Part shown: positions 12,528 through 24,309 of the stretch, one piece after another
How the letters are laid out: each line of letters begins with the position of its first letter
Numbering within the stretch: the stretch's first letter is position 1
Made by a program: the position numbers and the translations under genes
From: Carex sylvatica
Taxonomy: Eukaryota; Streptophyta; Magnoliopsida; Poales; Cyperaceae
Assembly (NCBI GenBank): GCA_964058845.1
Contig: CAXKVR010000034.1
Span: 1-64,000 of the forward strand
Length of the DNA stretch: 64,000 bases
Direction of reading: 5' to 3'
Notes under the pieces: generated by a model
Told to the model about the DNA's origin: nothing
Seen by the model: only the letters and a program-made list of their open reading frames with translations
Database searches by the model: none

Positions 12528-13083
12528 CAAGGTTCTAAATAACGTTTATAACGACATAGCAGGTAGATAAAAAAAAAAAAATTTAGCGAATAGCGCAGCT
12601 ATAACAAAAGCTATCATAAATAGCATTTTTTTTTCAAAAATTATATTTTATATTTCTACTAATAATAAACATGTTTCATAAAGAAAAAAAAAAAACCAAA
12701 TTGATTAAGAAGTTCTAATATTCATATTGAACCAATACAAAGTTCAAATTTTCATTCAAAATATTCCTAATTAAAAAACTATTAATATATTTTATATTCA
12801 AAATATATCACTACCATATATTAATGCATGATACAAAATTTAATTGATATAACGGTATAGCTCGCACATGTTCCATTGTATTGATATAGCCTTAATAAAG
12901 TAAAAAAAAAAAGTCCATATGGACATTAAGACCCATTAAAATTGTAAAATTATAAGTCATGTAGCATAGCGGACCACTATTGCCGCTACGCGCTATAGCG
13001 GCCGTAGCTCAATTAGCGTAGTTTTACCCCTTAGTTTAGCTTTCTAAATCCAAAATCACTATAACTAACTATTTAGAACCTTG
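12528..13083. mobile_element. hAT-type MITE, 556 bp
   Basis: Both ends carry the inverted repeat CAAGGTTCTAAATA. Outside them is the same 8-base sequence CTTTTAGT (12,520-12,527 and 13,084-13,091), a perfect target-site duplication of hAT length. The inside is AT-rich with AGCGCTATAGCGG-like words near both ends and no coding frame. It is a non-autonomous DNA element that would have depended on a hAT transposase. Confidence 0.9.
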
Positions 13084-13091
13084 CTTTTAGT

Positions 13092-14737
13092 TATATCACA
13101 GACGACACAAAACCTTTACTTGATTATATCGGTGATATATATAGATGATTCAGATTATATCAGACAAAAAGTCATTCAATGTTTACATAATTTAATTGAA
13201 AGATACACACACATATATAGCCCTCCACTCTTAAATGTACGATTCCAATTTATATACACCTTGGTAATACAATGCCACATTGTGGCATTTTAATTAATAT
13301 AAGGAACCATTCATTCAAAATAATGAGCTCCATAAAATGTATTCATTGTTCATCATCAATCTCTTATAAAAAATAAATAAATAAATAAAAAAGTTTGTGA
13401 ATTTTATTGGGTGTCAATGCAAATATATAGCTATAATTGAAATTGGAGGGGCTTATGTGAAACATGTTTTACTTAATATTTATTGTTTTTTCAATGTTTG
13501 GAAGTACGTAAGCGGAATTTATATGTAAAATAATATTGTTGCATGTTTAGATTCGAACCGTTCAATCAAAATTTGCATGGTTATTAAAGAAATTTTGTAC
13601 ATCCCATCTCAATAAGATTGGTTTGGATTTTGATTGAACGATCCAGATCTAAAGAGAAATTAATATTATGTAACCTCATAGTCATAGTCATATGGAAAAT
13701 TAAGTTGGTTGTTAGAAAAGATAATAAAAATGGGTTTCCAAGAGGTAGTTGTAGTATTTAATTTTTGAAGGGGTCATTTTGAAAATGATGATGAAAGACG
13801 AGATAGGGAACAATGTTAGGTGAAGATGTTTGATAAGAAATTAATATCCCATGTGATATCTTATCTATCTAACTTTCTACTGGAACTAGAAATCCAAGGA
13901 CGAACATGTAACAATTAAATTAATAGAGCAAATTAAGTTGGAAATTAATATAATGAAAGCGAAATCTATCTTGGTTAGGTTAGGTTAAGCGCAAATAGAT
14001 TTCCACCAAACAAAGCGTGCGCGCCATTAATAAGAAATAGGGATATGCATGCCTGCCCCCATGATCCATGATCCATGATCCATCCTCTGTTCTGTTCCAA
14101 TTCCCCTCAAATTTGGGTTGGGGACAATGGGACATTCAATTCCCTTCCCTGCTCTGCTCTTACTATGTTAAATAACTTGTCCTCCCTGACCCTGACTCTT
14201 ACATTGAATTGTATTGTATGATGTGCAATTGGGGTTGGATAAGAGAGGATGATGCTCTCTGCTGCATATGCTATCTGGAGCATGACAGATGTGGTCTTTC
14301 TTACTCTTTTATCTTATCACTGACAAGTGGGATCACAACCATACATAAATATCATACACATTAATTAATTAATGACTCACCACACGGAGTAAGGATGTTT
14401 GTACGTATCAATCACATAACAATATAACATTAAAGGCTACAAATACAATACATAGAATAGAGATAGAGGAGAGTAAGGGCAAATGGGGCAACAGACTTTG
14501 ACATTGAAATATTGAATTGATTTGATTTGAACGCCATTCCATCTTCCACCCTCTTTTTACTGCTACATTAATGACCATGTTTCTTCAATTCTTTTATTAA
14601 ACATTTTGCTTTTCTATCTAGAAAAAAGATATAATCCCTCATGTTACAGATCCCCGAAAATCTTCGCGTATAAAAATCTTTCATTTTTAGCCCCGACGCG
14701 CCATAACCGGCAACGACACGGTCCCCAGCACTCAGTC
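13092..14737. other. Intergenic with a small inverted repeat
   Basis: No gene seen. TAGATTCGAACCGTTCAATC at 13,549-13,568 is repeated in inverted, imperfect form near 13,632-13,651 (GATTGAACGATCCAGATCTA). This could be the ends of a ~100-bp MITE or a hairpin. A triple GATCCAT run lies near 14,062-14,082. Confidence 0.5.
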
Positions 14738-16233
14738 CTCCAAAAATTTCCGAACATTTTGAACCAATTATATAAACATGTTCATAAGATCCGGTAAATG
14801 TATGCACACAATTCTGTTAACATATTCAATACATGTTTTGCATATGAAACAGCGTGGTCCCAGATGAAAATGCGTAAAATCTGATGGAACCGCGTGGTCA
14901 ACGAACAAAGTACAATGGGCAGTTAAACTGAGAATTACTTTCTAGAAGATATTTAACGACCAACTTCTTGAAGATATTTAACTACGAACTTCTACAATGT
15001 ATTTATTGAACCAGGACCAAATTTAACAAAGTACAGTTTGTACGTTCTGTCCAAATTATAGTTCTATTTTATTTGCGTGATAATTCTGTAATTAATATGG
15101 AATAATACTGTGAACAAAAAAAAAAAATATTGAATAATACTGTGTCCACATTATAGGTCAAGCATGCCCCAAACAGAATAATTCACATGACTGCACAATA
15201 TTCGTGTTGCGTTACATATACTGCATTATAACAGATACTGAAATGAATTTTACTCAGGTAAATTTTATTATCTATTTCTGTTGTTTTCTTGTTGTAATTT
15301 AATTTTTTTTTTAAATAAAATTCTTTTTTTTATTTTTTTTGTAGGAGGACATAACAAGGGAGAGAGTTATTTTTGCGATGATACTTTTGTCTCACTCGCA
15401 GAATCTATTTCATAGAGTACGCAAGTAGTGAATTGTCAGCTGTAAAATTGTTAAATTTTTTTTTACTAGTTTATAGAATTAGGTTGATTTGTTTAGAGAA
15501 TTTTTTGGATGATATTACAGAATTGGATTATTATTGCGATGAGAGTATTGACTCGCAAATTTTTTTTGAGAGAGTATATAAGTAGTGAATTGTGTGATGT
15601 AAAGTTACTTTGAATTTTTTTTGCGGTGTCACTGTGTAAATGTTTACAGAATTGTTGAAAGAATTTTACTTGTTAATATAATTATTCAGATATGTTTACA
15701 GTATTTTTTAGATAATATTACAGGTTTGTGCAATGAGTTATGTCAATAATGTAAGCCATTGTTATTTATGCTTTCACATTTTATTATAATTTTTTGTTCA
15801 TTTTTATTTTTAGAAATATGAATTTTTTTTTTTTTTTTTTTTTTGTTCACAGTATTATTCCATATTAATTACAGAATTATCACGCAAATAAAACAGAACT
15901 ATAATGTGGACAGAACATACAAACTTTACTTTGTTAAATTTGGTTCCGATTCAATAGATACATTGTAGAAGTTCGTAGTTAAATATCTTCAAGAAGTTGG
16001 TCGTTAAATATCTTCTAGAAGGTGATTCCCAGTTTAACTGCCCATTGTACTTTAATTGTACTTTGTTCGTTGACCACGCGGTTTCATCAGGTTTTACGCA
16101 TTTTCATCTGGGACCACGCGGTTTCATATGCAAAACATGTATTGAATATGTTAACAGAATTGTGTGCATACATTTATCGGATCTTATGAACATGTTTATA
16201 GAATTAGTTCAAAGCGTCCAGAAATTTTTGAGG
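14738..16233. mobile_element. 1.5-kb element with ~400-bp inverted-repeat arms
   Basis: The left arm (about 14,738-15,127) and the right arm (about 15,823-16,233) are inverted copies with scattered mismatches. Matching landmarks include CATGTTCATAAGATCCGG against ATCGGATCTTATGAACATG, TTGCATATGAAAC against GTTTCATATGCAA, and GTGAACAAAAA against TTTTTGTTCAC. The right arm has a short extra GTACTTTAATT duplication. The ~700-bp centre is AT-rich with no open frame. Long arms and a non-coding centre suggest a MULE-type or foldback MITE. I found no convincing target-site duplication, so the ends may be ragged. Confidence 0.75.
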
Positions 16234-16953
16234 AATTGAGGACCGAGGACTGTTAGCTGCTTCCTTAAACAATTGCATTCCTTATCTCCAAGGCAATCCA
16301 TCGTCCAAAATATTAATTAATTACTGCAATTCATTAGATTTAATCATGGTCGAATGTTTTATTTATCCACAAAATATATAATTAATGTTTCTTCAGAAAT
16401 TAATTAGCTAGGTACTTGACTCGAGCAAATTGAAACGGACAGTCCAGACCAGACCAGATTTAAGTTAAAACGAAAACGATGCCTATTCGGAGATGGTGCA
16501 GGAGGGACTAGAGAGGGAGGGAGGGCAGTATTATTTGTACTTTAAGATACGTGCCAACTTAAAAAGAACGGATCCAATTTGCTTGAGTCAGGTAAGGTAC
16601 GTACCTGGGGTGGGGTGGGGTGGGTGGGGGTGATCCGAATTCCAAAAGAGTAAAATGAAGATACTTGGTGCATTGCATATATGATATATATATAAGATCT
16701 TGATAACTAACTGCTCATTGTTTCAGCGTATTTGTCATTGTAGGCAGCGGGCTTGGGCCCATATTAGAACCAGGCCAGGCCAGGCCACGCCAGGCCAGTT
16801 GAATTGATCTAATATCATCATATCATGAATAGAATAATACCACTTTCAGCTCTTATTATTATTTTATTACTGAACCAAAACCATTCATCTGCTTATTACA
16901 TCCCAAATGTTGAATTAATTAACCTGCCTCATCAATCTGTTATGTTATCTTAT
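16234..16953. other. 3' flank of the VAS1-like gene
   Basis: No gene here. It probably holds the 3' untranslated region of the minus-strand gene next to 16,954, and it contains a G-rich tract at 16,607-16,630 and repeats of GGCCAGGCC near 16,772-16,798. Confidence 0.6.
16607..16630 (+). other. Potential G-quadruplex tract
   Basis: Five runs of three to five G separated by single T bases on the plus strand. This matches the G3+N1-7 pattern with very short loops. It lies about 320-350 bases past the stop codon of the minus-strand aminotransferase gene. Folding in vivo is inference. Confidence 0.6.
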
Positions 16954-19900
16954 CTATACCATTCCTTCTGTAACAAGTTGTTCCAAACCCCTTTTCAACC
17001 TGTCAGCTGCAACCTCACAATCCCCTTCCTTCAGACCACCAAACGATATCCGAACATACCCACACCCACCACTGGCACGTCCAGGAATTACAACTACCCC
17101 ATGCTTGTGTACAAGCCACCTTACCACCTCAAAATCATCACCATACTTATCCGGCAATTTCGCCCACAGGTAAATTGCCCCTTCCCCTCCTTTCACTGCA
17201 CCTTCACCAAGAGGCGAAAGTGCTTTCATCAGTATCTCCCGGTTTTTAACCAACTGCTGTACACGCTCATCAATCCAACCACGGCCCACCTGCAATGAGT
17301 AGAGAGCGAGTTTCTGGCTTATGATGGCAGCACATATCGGAATGTTGTCTTGAACTTTGAGGAGCTGCTCCGCAAATCCATCAGCCTCACTTGGATATGC
17401 TATCTACAATTTTATTCACATTTTGTGTTAAAATTCTTTAACTAAACAAGTATACATGCATAATGTTTTTCTTTTTCTTTTCTTACTAGCACATACCCCC
17501 CCCCCCCCCCCCCCCCCCCCCCTCAATTTCCATATGTTGAAATTAACACCCATATGCTCATGCATTTGAAGCCCTAAGGTTCAACATAGTAATTGTAAGA
17601 ATTTGACTTAATTAAATGAAAATGCTGTTTTGCTGAAAACCAAATTCATGTAAAACAGAAAAAAAAAATTATCATTTAGAGATAAGAGTTCAGGAAAGAA
17701 ACAAAACAAAACAAAAAAAGAACTCTACTGCTATATGCAGCAGGCCTTTTTTTTTATCAGAAATAGAAATGTTCAACATCAGAAGTACACTTACATAACC
17801 AACACGCCATCCCATCATTCCATAGGCCTTAGAAAAGGAGAAGACATTGACAATATGGCTGCCTTCTATGCATGTATGTTTCAACCCGTCATACATGAAA
17901 TACCTATAATTTATTTCTTTTATAAAAAAAGGAGGAATCATAGCATAAATTCTACTATAGAAAAAAAAAAAAATCAAAGAAAACAGCAGTATGAGAAAGA
18001 CATCAAGCATACTCATATGTGTTGTCAACCACAAACCAAGACCCAGCTTCTTTGCATAGGTCTGACATCCTCTGCAATTAAAATGTACATGAGAAAAATA
18101 GTTCAAATCAAGGGGACACATATAATATACACACCATTCCCACATCCAAATCCTGACAGATACACACAAGTACACAAGAACACACCTGAAGAATAGGTGG
18201 CGGGATGTATGCACCAGATGGATTCCCAGGATTTACCACCGTAACGAGCTTAGGCACCGGCTTTTTACCTTCCCCAGATAGTGTCTTCTCTAACCACTCT
18301 AATCAATTTGACACAAGAACACATTCAGAATATAAGGTTTGCCTTTTGCAAAAGCAAATTAAGTTATTTTATATTTTATAATTATATATCTTCACAGCAA
18401 ATCCACATAAGACTTGGAACCAAAATTAAATAATATTGTCTTAATTTAATGATTAGGCTAAGGGAGTAAAATAAAAAGAAGGGTCATAGGAGTTTGAGGC
18501 AGTATTTGCCCCCAATGCTCTGTGGTGCTAGTGTGTCATCTGCAAGTTACTCAAAATATGTTGGGTGCTGAGCACAAATATGAGTAAATGCTGAGTGTTA
18601 TTTGCAATTGTTTTTATTTATTTTGGCAAAAAAAAAAAAAAAAAAATGTTTATCAAATTGCAAAAATATTAGAAAAAAGAAAGCATGAGAAGTCTACAAA
18701 CTTACCCAAATCAGGGTGGAGCGTATTTGGGTCAGTGGGGCCCACAAGTATGTCAGTGATTCCAGTCATTTGAAATGACATGTACGCATTGAAATAGTAA
18801 GGTGCAAACATGACCACAGAATCGCCAGGGTCACAAAGTGCAAGTACCAGATTCACAAAAGCCTGATGATAAAAGAAATGTATATCAAGGTATCAGACTC
18901 TCAGTTTAGAAGTCACAAACAAAGATTTTTTGTTTTCAGTTTTGTTTTGCCAGGCAACTACGGCCGAAAACAAAATAAAGAGAATAGATGCCAAACAAAA
19001 AAGTAAAGACAGAAAAAATGGTGGAGCACAGTCAACAATAAACTGGTACATGGCATTTTTACAATTTTATCATGTAAATTACCTGATTTGCACCAGCTGT
19101 CACCATGACTGATGACTTTGTTAACTTGTTTTCCGTTTTCAACTGCAAGCGAAATTCAAATTTAAAAAAATGAGCATATTTCGTTATGGTGAGAATGATA
19201 ACCTTTTCCTTACGAAAAAAAAAAAAGTGTTTTGCAAAAAAGATCACCAAGGCACCGACTTTTCACTTAATTGCAAGTTGCAGCGAACATTTGTTTTGCA
19301 AACAACACCCAGCCTGTAATTGAATGACTTGTATGATGCAGTATTCAGTAGAACAGTGGGTTGGGTGTGCCATAGATATAAGAAATATGGAGGTGTAATT
19401 TGCAAATGTGATATAATATTGCGGGCATTTAAGATGCAAATATATTATATATTGAAGTAATATAGTGTAAGTTTAACAAGTTACCTTGTCCACCAAGGCC
19501 TGTCTAAGTTCAGGAAGACCCTCATCGGCACCATATTTACTGACGAATGGGTCCCACACAATGTCCTTAACCTTGTTTAGTGCTTCCTCTGGGGGTTGCC
19601 AATACACCACTCCCTTAATTTGTCATAATTAAATTCCATGTCATTGGGCATTGGTAGTGCAGTGAAGGTGTGAGTGAATATAGATATAGTAATAACTAAC
19701 AAGGCAAATGGTATGCATTGCAAGTAAGTAAGACAGCAGCCAGGATTAACTGGTGCAAGCAAAAGTCAACTTGATAATTTAATTATTATAATTATGGGAA
19801 CCCCATCGAAATTACCTGTGCCAGAGACATCACGTCTTTCGTGCTTTGTACCAATCGCTGTATCTGAAAGTGAAACCATCCAAATTTTAGAAAAATCATC

Positions 19901-20074
19901 CGATCCGACGAGCATGCATTGCCAAATAACATAAATTCAAGAAAGAAATCATATAAGAGAAGAGAAGAGAAGAGAAGAGAAGAGAGAGATTGTGAACCAC
20001 ATCGAAATTACCTCCACCATCACCGGCGTATCCGTCTCGATACACCTTTTCGCAAGCTCCGGACACCTACTCAT
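16954..20074 (-). CDS. VAS1: VAS1/ISS1-like PLP-dependent aminotransferase
   Basis: Nine coding exons on the minus strand: 20,012-20,074; 19,816-19,863; 19,485-19,613; 19,083-19,142; 18,706-18,862; 18,186-18,298; 18,013-18,071; 17,795-17,903; 16,954-17,403. All junctions are GT-AG and frames join exactly, giving 395 residues, about the length of Arabidopsis VAS1. It is a fold-type I aminotransferase. Visible residues: NPGNPSG (175-181), VVDNTYEY with Asp206 and Tyr209, the PLP lysine Lys235 in SFSKAYGMMGWR, and the carboxylate-binding Arg364 in GYVRISFGG. The Arabidopsis enzyme (At1g80360) moves the amino group of methionine to indole-3-pyruvate and so lowers both auxin and ethylene precursors, in the cytosol. 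The MSRCPELAKR start fits the family N terminus; the frame is open upstream without an earlier ATG. All key residues are intact. A 27-C run lies in the last intron, and a hAT element sits about 0.8 kb upstream. Confidence 0.93.
17496..17522 (+). repeat. 27-base poly-C run in VAS1 intron 8
   Basis: An uninterrupted C run on the plus strand, which is a G run in the transcript. It lies between the exons at 17,795-17,903 and 16,954-17,403. The run length may be partly a sequencing artefact. Confidence 0.9.
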
Positions 20075-20869
20075 CTCTCCTCCTTCTCCTTGACCACAAA
20101 ATCTAGCAAGGGGTAAAATGGAAATCCTTGACCAAACTTTTCTTGACAAGCTAAAGAAAGAAAGAGAAGAAAGGATCGCCAGAGCAGCCTCCCTCTAACA
20201 ACTCTTCCTTCCTACCAAACTCTAACTCTGCGAATTTCAACTAATTAAATACCACCACTGCACTGCTGCTCTTCTCTTCCTTCTTTAATGCCAAAATTTC
20301 ATCTATACCCCTCAAAATCCTCAAAATTATCCACTTTCCCTCTAAAATTCATAATATCATATACCCTTCTCAAATTCATTTTAAATTTACAAAATACCTA
20401 TGTTATCCTTTTTTCAAAAATAAAAGTAGTAATTTATTTGTCACTACATTTGTGATGACACATACATTGTGGCATTTATGTGTATGTTTGTGTTGCTTCA
20501 GAAATAGAAAAATTGTATTATTTATTCTCAAAAACTTATTATTTAAGAGATGAATTTTTTCTTTATACATACTATATATTTCTATTTTTTTTATAAAGGA
20601 TAAAATGGATAGTTTATAAATTTAAAATGAGTTTTAATAGAGAAATCAATAATTGAGTAATTTTGTGAGTTTTTGAAATTTTAAAAGATGAATTTGGAAA
20701 ATTTGGAGGGATATAGATGAAATCCCCCTTTCTTTAATAATATATTTATTTTGTCTGAATTTGATTGCCTAATTGGTCTCCTTGGACGGCTCTATAGATA
20801 AGATACTGTGTGATTTGAACTGTATTTCTGTGGATGATCTAGTGTGCTTATCTGTGTGGTCTATGGTGA
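20075..20869. other. Upstream region of the VAS1-like gene
   Basis: Contains the presumed 5' untranslated region and promoter of the minus-strand gene. A pyrimidine/purine tract (AGAGAAGAGA at about 19,955-19,985) lies just inside the first intron. No other gene seen. Confidence 0.5.
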
Positions 20870-20877
20870 CTTCAGAG

Positions 20878-23800
20878 CATAGTGACAACTTAATAGTTCG
20901 GGAAAGGTTCGGCAGAGTCAAAAATTATATTCTTTATCACCTTAATAGTTCGGGAAAGGTTCGGCAGAGTCAAAAGTTCAGAAAAAGTTCGGAAAAGGTT
21001 TGTCTAGAAATTGAAAGCGTAAAATTAACATTTAGATTTCTAATTCTATTCTTTATCACCTTCATACACATACACATATCTAAGTATATAACAAGTAAAT
21101 AACACGTAAATAATATATCATAGCACTGATTCATTACATCTAATTAAATACAAAAGTTAGAAGTCCAAAAAATAGTTATATAACTATCATCTTCTCAAAA
21201 GTAATTCTAAACTTTCATAATCATAATTAAAATCTTCTATAGATTACACTAAATCATCTAAATTAAATGTTGATTCATTCAAGCTTGCATCATTGGAAAC
21301 TTCATCAGCCTCAGATCCACTATCTCCTTCATTTTCCTCTCTTGCAATTTCAAAGTCACCTTCATAGGCATGAATTTTTGCAAGGTTAATTGGAACTGAG
21401 TCAGCTTTCTCTTTAGCAACCATAGCACGTTTAAAGTGGTTGTTCATCCTCACATAAACAAGATCTTGTAATTTTTCTGGTTCCATCCGTTTCCGCTTCT
21501 TAGTATGAGCTGCCTCAAAAGCACTCCAATTCCTCTCACATGCAGAAGAACTTGTAGGCTGACTCAATACTTTGATGGCCATGTTTTGTAGTATAGGAAC
21601 TGCGCCACCCCACATATCCCACCATATCCCTACTCCAAAACATTTATAAACAAAATAATGAGAATGAACATAAACAAGATGTACAATGCACATGAACTTG
21701 TAAGCTGAAACAACACATTAAAAAGCTTACTTGGATGAGATATGTGAAGAGAATTGATTACCATGGGGCTGAAAATGCTAGCATCCAAGGAATGATAATC
21801 CTTCAACTCTTTCATTATTGCAACTTGTGCCTCTTCTGAAGGTAGAAGCTTTTTGACTACATTTTTCAAACTTTCTTTTACCTCTTTATTCATTTTTATC
21901 AATCCATCATAGAACAGATGAGGATTTAAATAGGCTGCTGCTGGATACAAATCACATTTGAGAGATTTCCTGTACCTGTCTTCTATGGCATTAATGAAGG
22001 GTGAATAGTTCTCAGCTTCGTGATTAAAGAACTCCTTAATTCCTTCTTTTGCAAGTTTAATTGCAAAATAAATATAACCTGAAGATGATCCATCACCATC
22101 AGCCAACCTTAAAATCTTCACAAGAGGCTCCATGGCACGAAGAAGGTCTCTCCCAAATTCCCAAAATGACTCTTGTTCTACAATCGCTTTAATATCAATA
22201 CCTTATTTGCTTTTACATGGAGCTAAACCCCTCCACTCAAGTGAAACGACCATGTATCGAAGTGCTTCATCTTCTCTCAATATAGACTGCAAACACAAGA
22301 AATTTGTTGCAAATCTAGTTACCCCAGGTTTTTTCAACTCTCTACCATCGGTCTTTGCTCTAAACATGTCTGTAACATGTTGGTGCTTATAAACAAACCG
22401 AACAACTTTTCTTGCACACTCTAACACTGAACACACTCCACTAATTCCATCAATCTCCTTGAAAATGAGATTAAGACAGTGCGCAGCACAATTTACCCGA
22501 AATATGGTAGGGTATTTCTCCTCAATCATCCTACCAGCAGATATATAGTTTGAAGCATTATCGGAGATAAATTGCACTACCTTTTCAGCTCCAATGTCAT
22601 CTATCACTTCTGATATGAACTTGAAAATATACAAAGCATCCTTTTTATTCCCAACAGCACAAAGAGACTTGAGAAACACAACTCCTTTGGGAGAACTCGC
22701 CAATAAATTCAAGTACGGCCTATTCTTAGAGTCAGTCCATGAATCAGACATTATAGTGACCCCGGATATACTCCAAGACTCTTTAATAGACCGAACATAG
22801 AGGGTGACTTCATCTTTCAATTCTGCCAACAATTTTGTTCTAGCTAACTCACTACTAGGTGGTTTGTAACTAGGTCCAGCTCGAGCAATAGCCCTGATAG
22901 CTTCTCGAAAGTCAGGAGACCTCAACAAATTGAAAGATAAATTATCATTCACAATGGAGAGAGCAATTTTCTTGTGTGCTTCTTTACTCTCAACTTTTTT
23001 TACCATAGAAGAGATGGTTCTTTGAGTTAAGCCATTTACCTGGTGTCCATTACAAGCCCCATTTTCAGATTGTCGTTCAGACCCGACATGACCAAGTTGG
23101 GTCGGAACCTCAGCAAACTTTTCTTATTGCTGGCTTCTAATTCGTGTATTCCCTTCAAGGCCAATTCCATAACTGTTTGAGATACCTTTGTACATGCCTT
23201 GACATCTTTACAAGCTATCTTTGCAAAATGATATCGCATTCTAGTTACTCCACCCGAGAACTTTATATCACAGAAGGTGCACCGTACCAACTTGTCGGTC
23301 TCTCTTGAAATATATTCCCATAATTTATCTTTCTCTCTTGGCATGTCTACAAAAGCGAACACAAATTAGATGCTACAAATTGGTACAATTTGGATCAGGT
23401 ACAACACTAAAAAGGTGAAGCATAGGAACACAGATATATGTTGGAATTAAGATCAAATAAGTTGGAATTAAAATCAAAGTCACCTTCAAAACAGTTAAGG
23501 GACACTTTGATAATATGTAGCATATTGGTACTCAAAACAAAAATTAAAATCAATGTATACTGGTACACTTTTATAATTTGCTAAAATCTTAAGAACAGTC
23601 AATAGATAATTTGTAGCTTACTGGTATTCAAAACAAAAATTAAAATCAAAATATACTGGTACTCAAAATAATGTAGCATATAAAATTGACACTTTGATAA
23701 TTTACTCGGTAACATTCTATCACTGTTTGACTATTTCTATTTAATTGAGAAGAGAATCAAAACAGTTGTCCTGCCATTTCTAGAATTTTGTAGTTGTAGA

Positions 23801-24301
23801 CTTCAGTTTGAGTGAAATCCCTAAGCACCAAAGAAAATTTGACACTTTCATGGCTTCATGCTAGAAAAAGATAAATACACTTGGCCGTTGGCAGCCACTA
23901 ATTGGTTTTGGTCACAATCAATTGATTAAATAACTTAGTCTTGTACTCTTATCTAAAATAGAAAGAATCAAAGGAAAAGGGACTTACCGCTTACTCGATT
24001 TCTTCTCGTTGCCGCACAATCGCACAGTCGCAGTCTAGGGTTTTGAGGAGAAGAGAAATGATGGAGGGAAAGAATTCAGCGAATTTAGAAAAAAAATGAT
24101 TTAGGATGATAAATGACGGAGCGACGAATTTTTTCGAACAAAACGCGATTAATTCGTAAAATTCGTAGAATTCACGTATAATTCGCGAACGGAGCGTTTA
24201 ATTCGTGAATCACCTTATTAAACGCGGATTGATTCGCTGAACTCTCAGAAACGATTAAATCGCGAATAATTCGCGAATTAAACCCGTACCGTGTTACTAT
24301 G
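20878..24301 (-). mobile_element. hAT transposon with intact ends and perfect TSD
   Basis: The ends read CATAGTGACA (plus strand at 20,878) and, inverted at the other end, CATAGTAACA (24,301). Outside both is the same 8 bases CTTCAGAG (20,870-20,877 and 24,302-24,309). TSD length, short imperfect terminal repeats and a BED/DUF659/hAT-C transposase agree on the hAT superfamily. The subterminal region at 24,120-24,290 is dense in AATTCGCGAA / AAACGCG words, the likely transposase binding sites. The opposite end has two GTTCGGGAAAGGTTCGGCAGAGTC copies (near 20,896 and 20,947). It sits about 0.8 kb upstream of the VAS1-like gene in the same orientation. Confidence 0.93.
21244..23344 (-). pseudogene. 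hAT transposase (BED, DUF659, hAT-C), one stop and one frame break
   Basis: The start at 23,344 follows a likely 5' intron acceptor (TTTGTAG). Parts in order: a BED zinc finger (LWEYISRETDKLVRCTFC ... RMRYHFAKIACKDVKAC) at 23,344-23,120; a DUF659/RNase H-like core (GVTIMSDSWTD, QFISDNASNY, CAAHCLNLIFKEI) at about 23,110-22,206; and a C-terminal dimerisation region with QPTSSSACERNWSAFEAAHTKKR at about 21,610-21,500. An intron (donor near 21,732, TCATCCAAG/TAAG region) appears to split the last part. Two lesions: the frame shifts near 23,110-23,135 between the BED part and SERQSENGACNGHQVNG, and TAA at 22,203-22,205 interrupts an otherwise continuous reading. The acidic C terminus ends at 21,244. 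It encodes the DNA-cleaving enzyme of its own element and is probably inactive in this copy. Confidence 0.88.
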
Positions 24302-24309
24302 CTTCAGAG

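Noticed and set aside
14568..14807. 80-codon minus-strand frame with Cys and Lys-rich end
   Set aside because: It runs across the outer edge of the 1.5-kb inverted-repeat element and matches no family; a by-product of the repeat.
20773..21102. 109-codon plus-strand frame at the hAT edge
   Set aside because: It crosses the hAT boundary at 20,878 and matches nothing.
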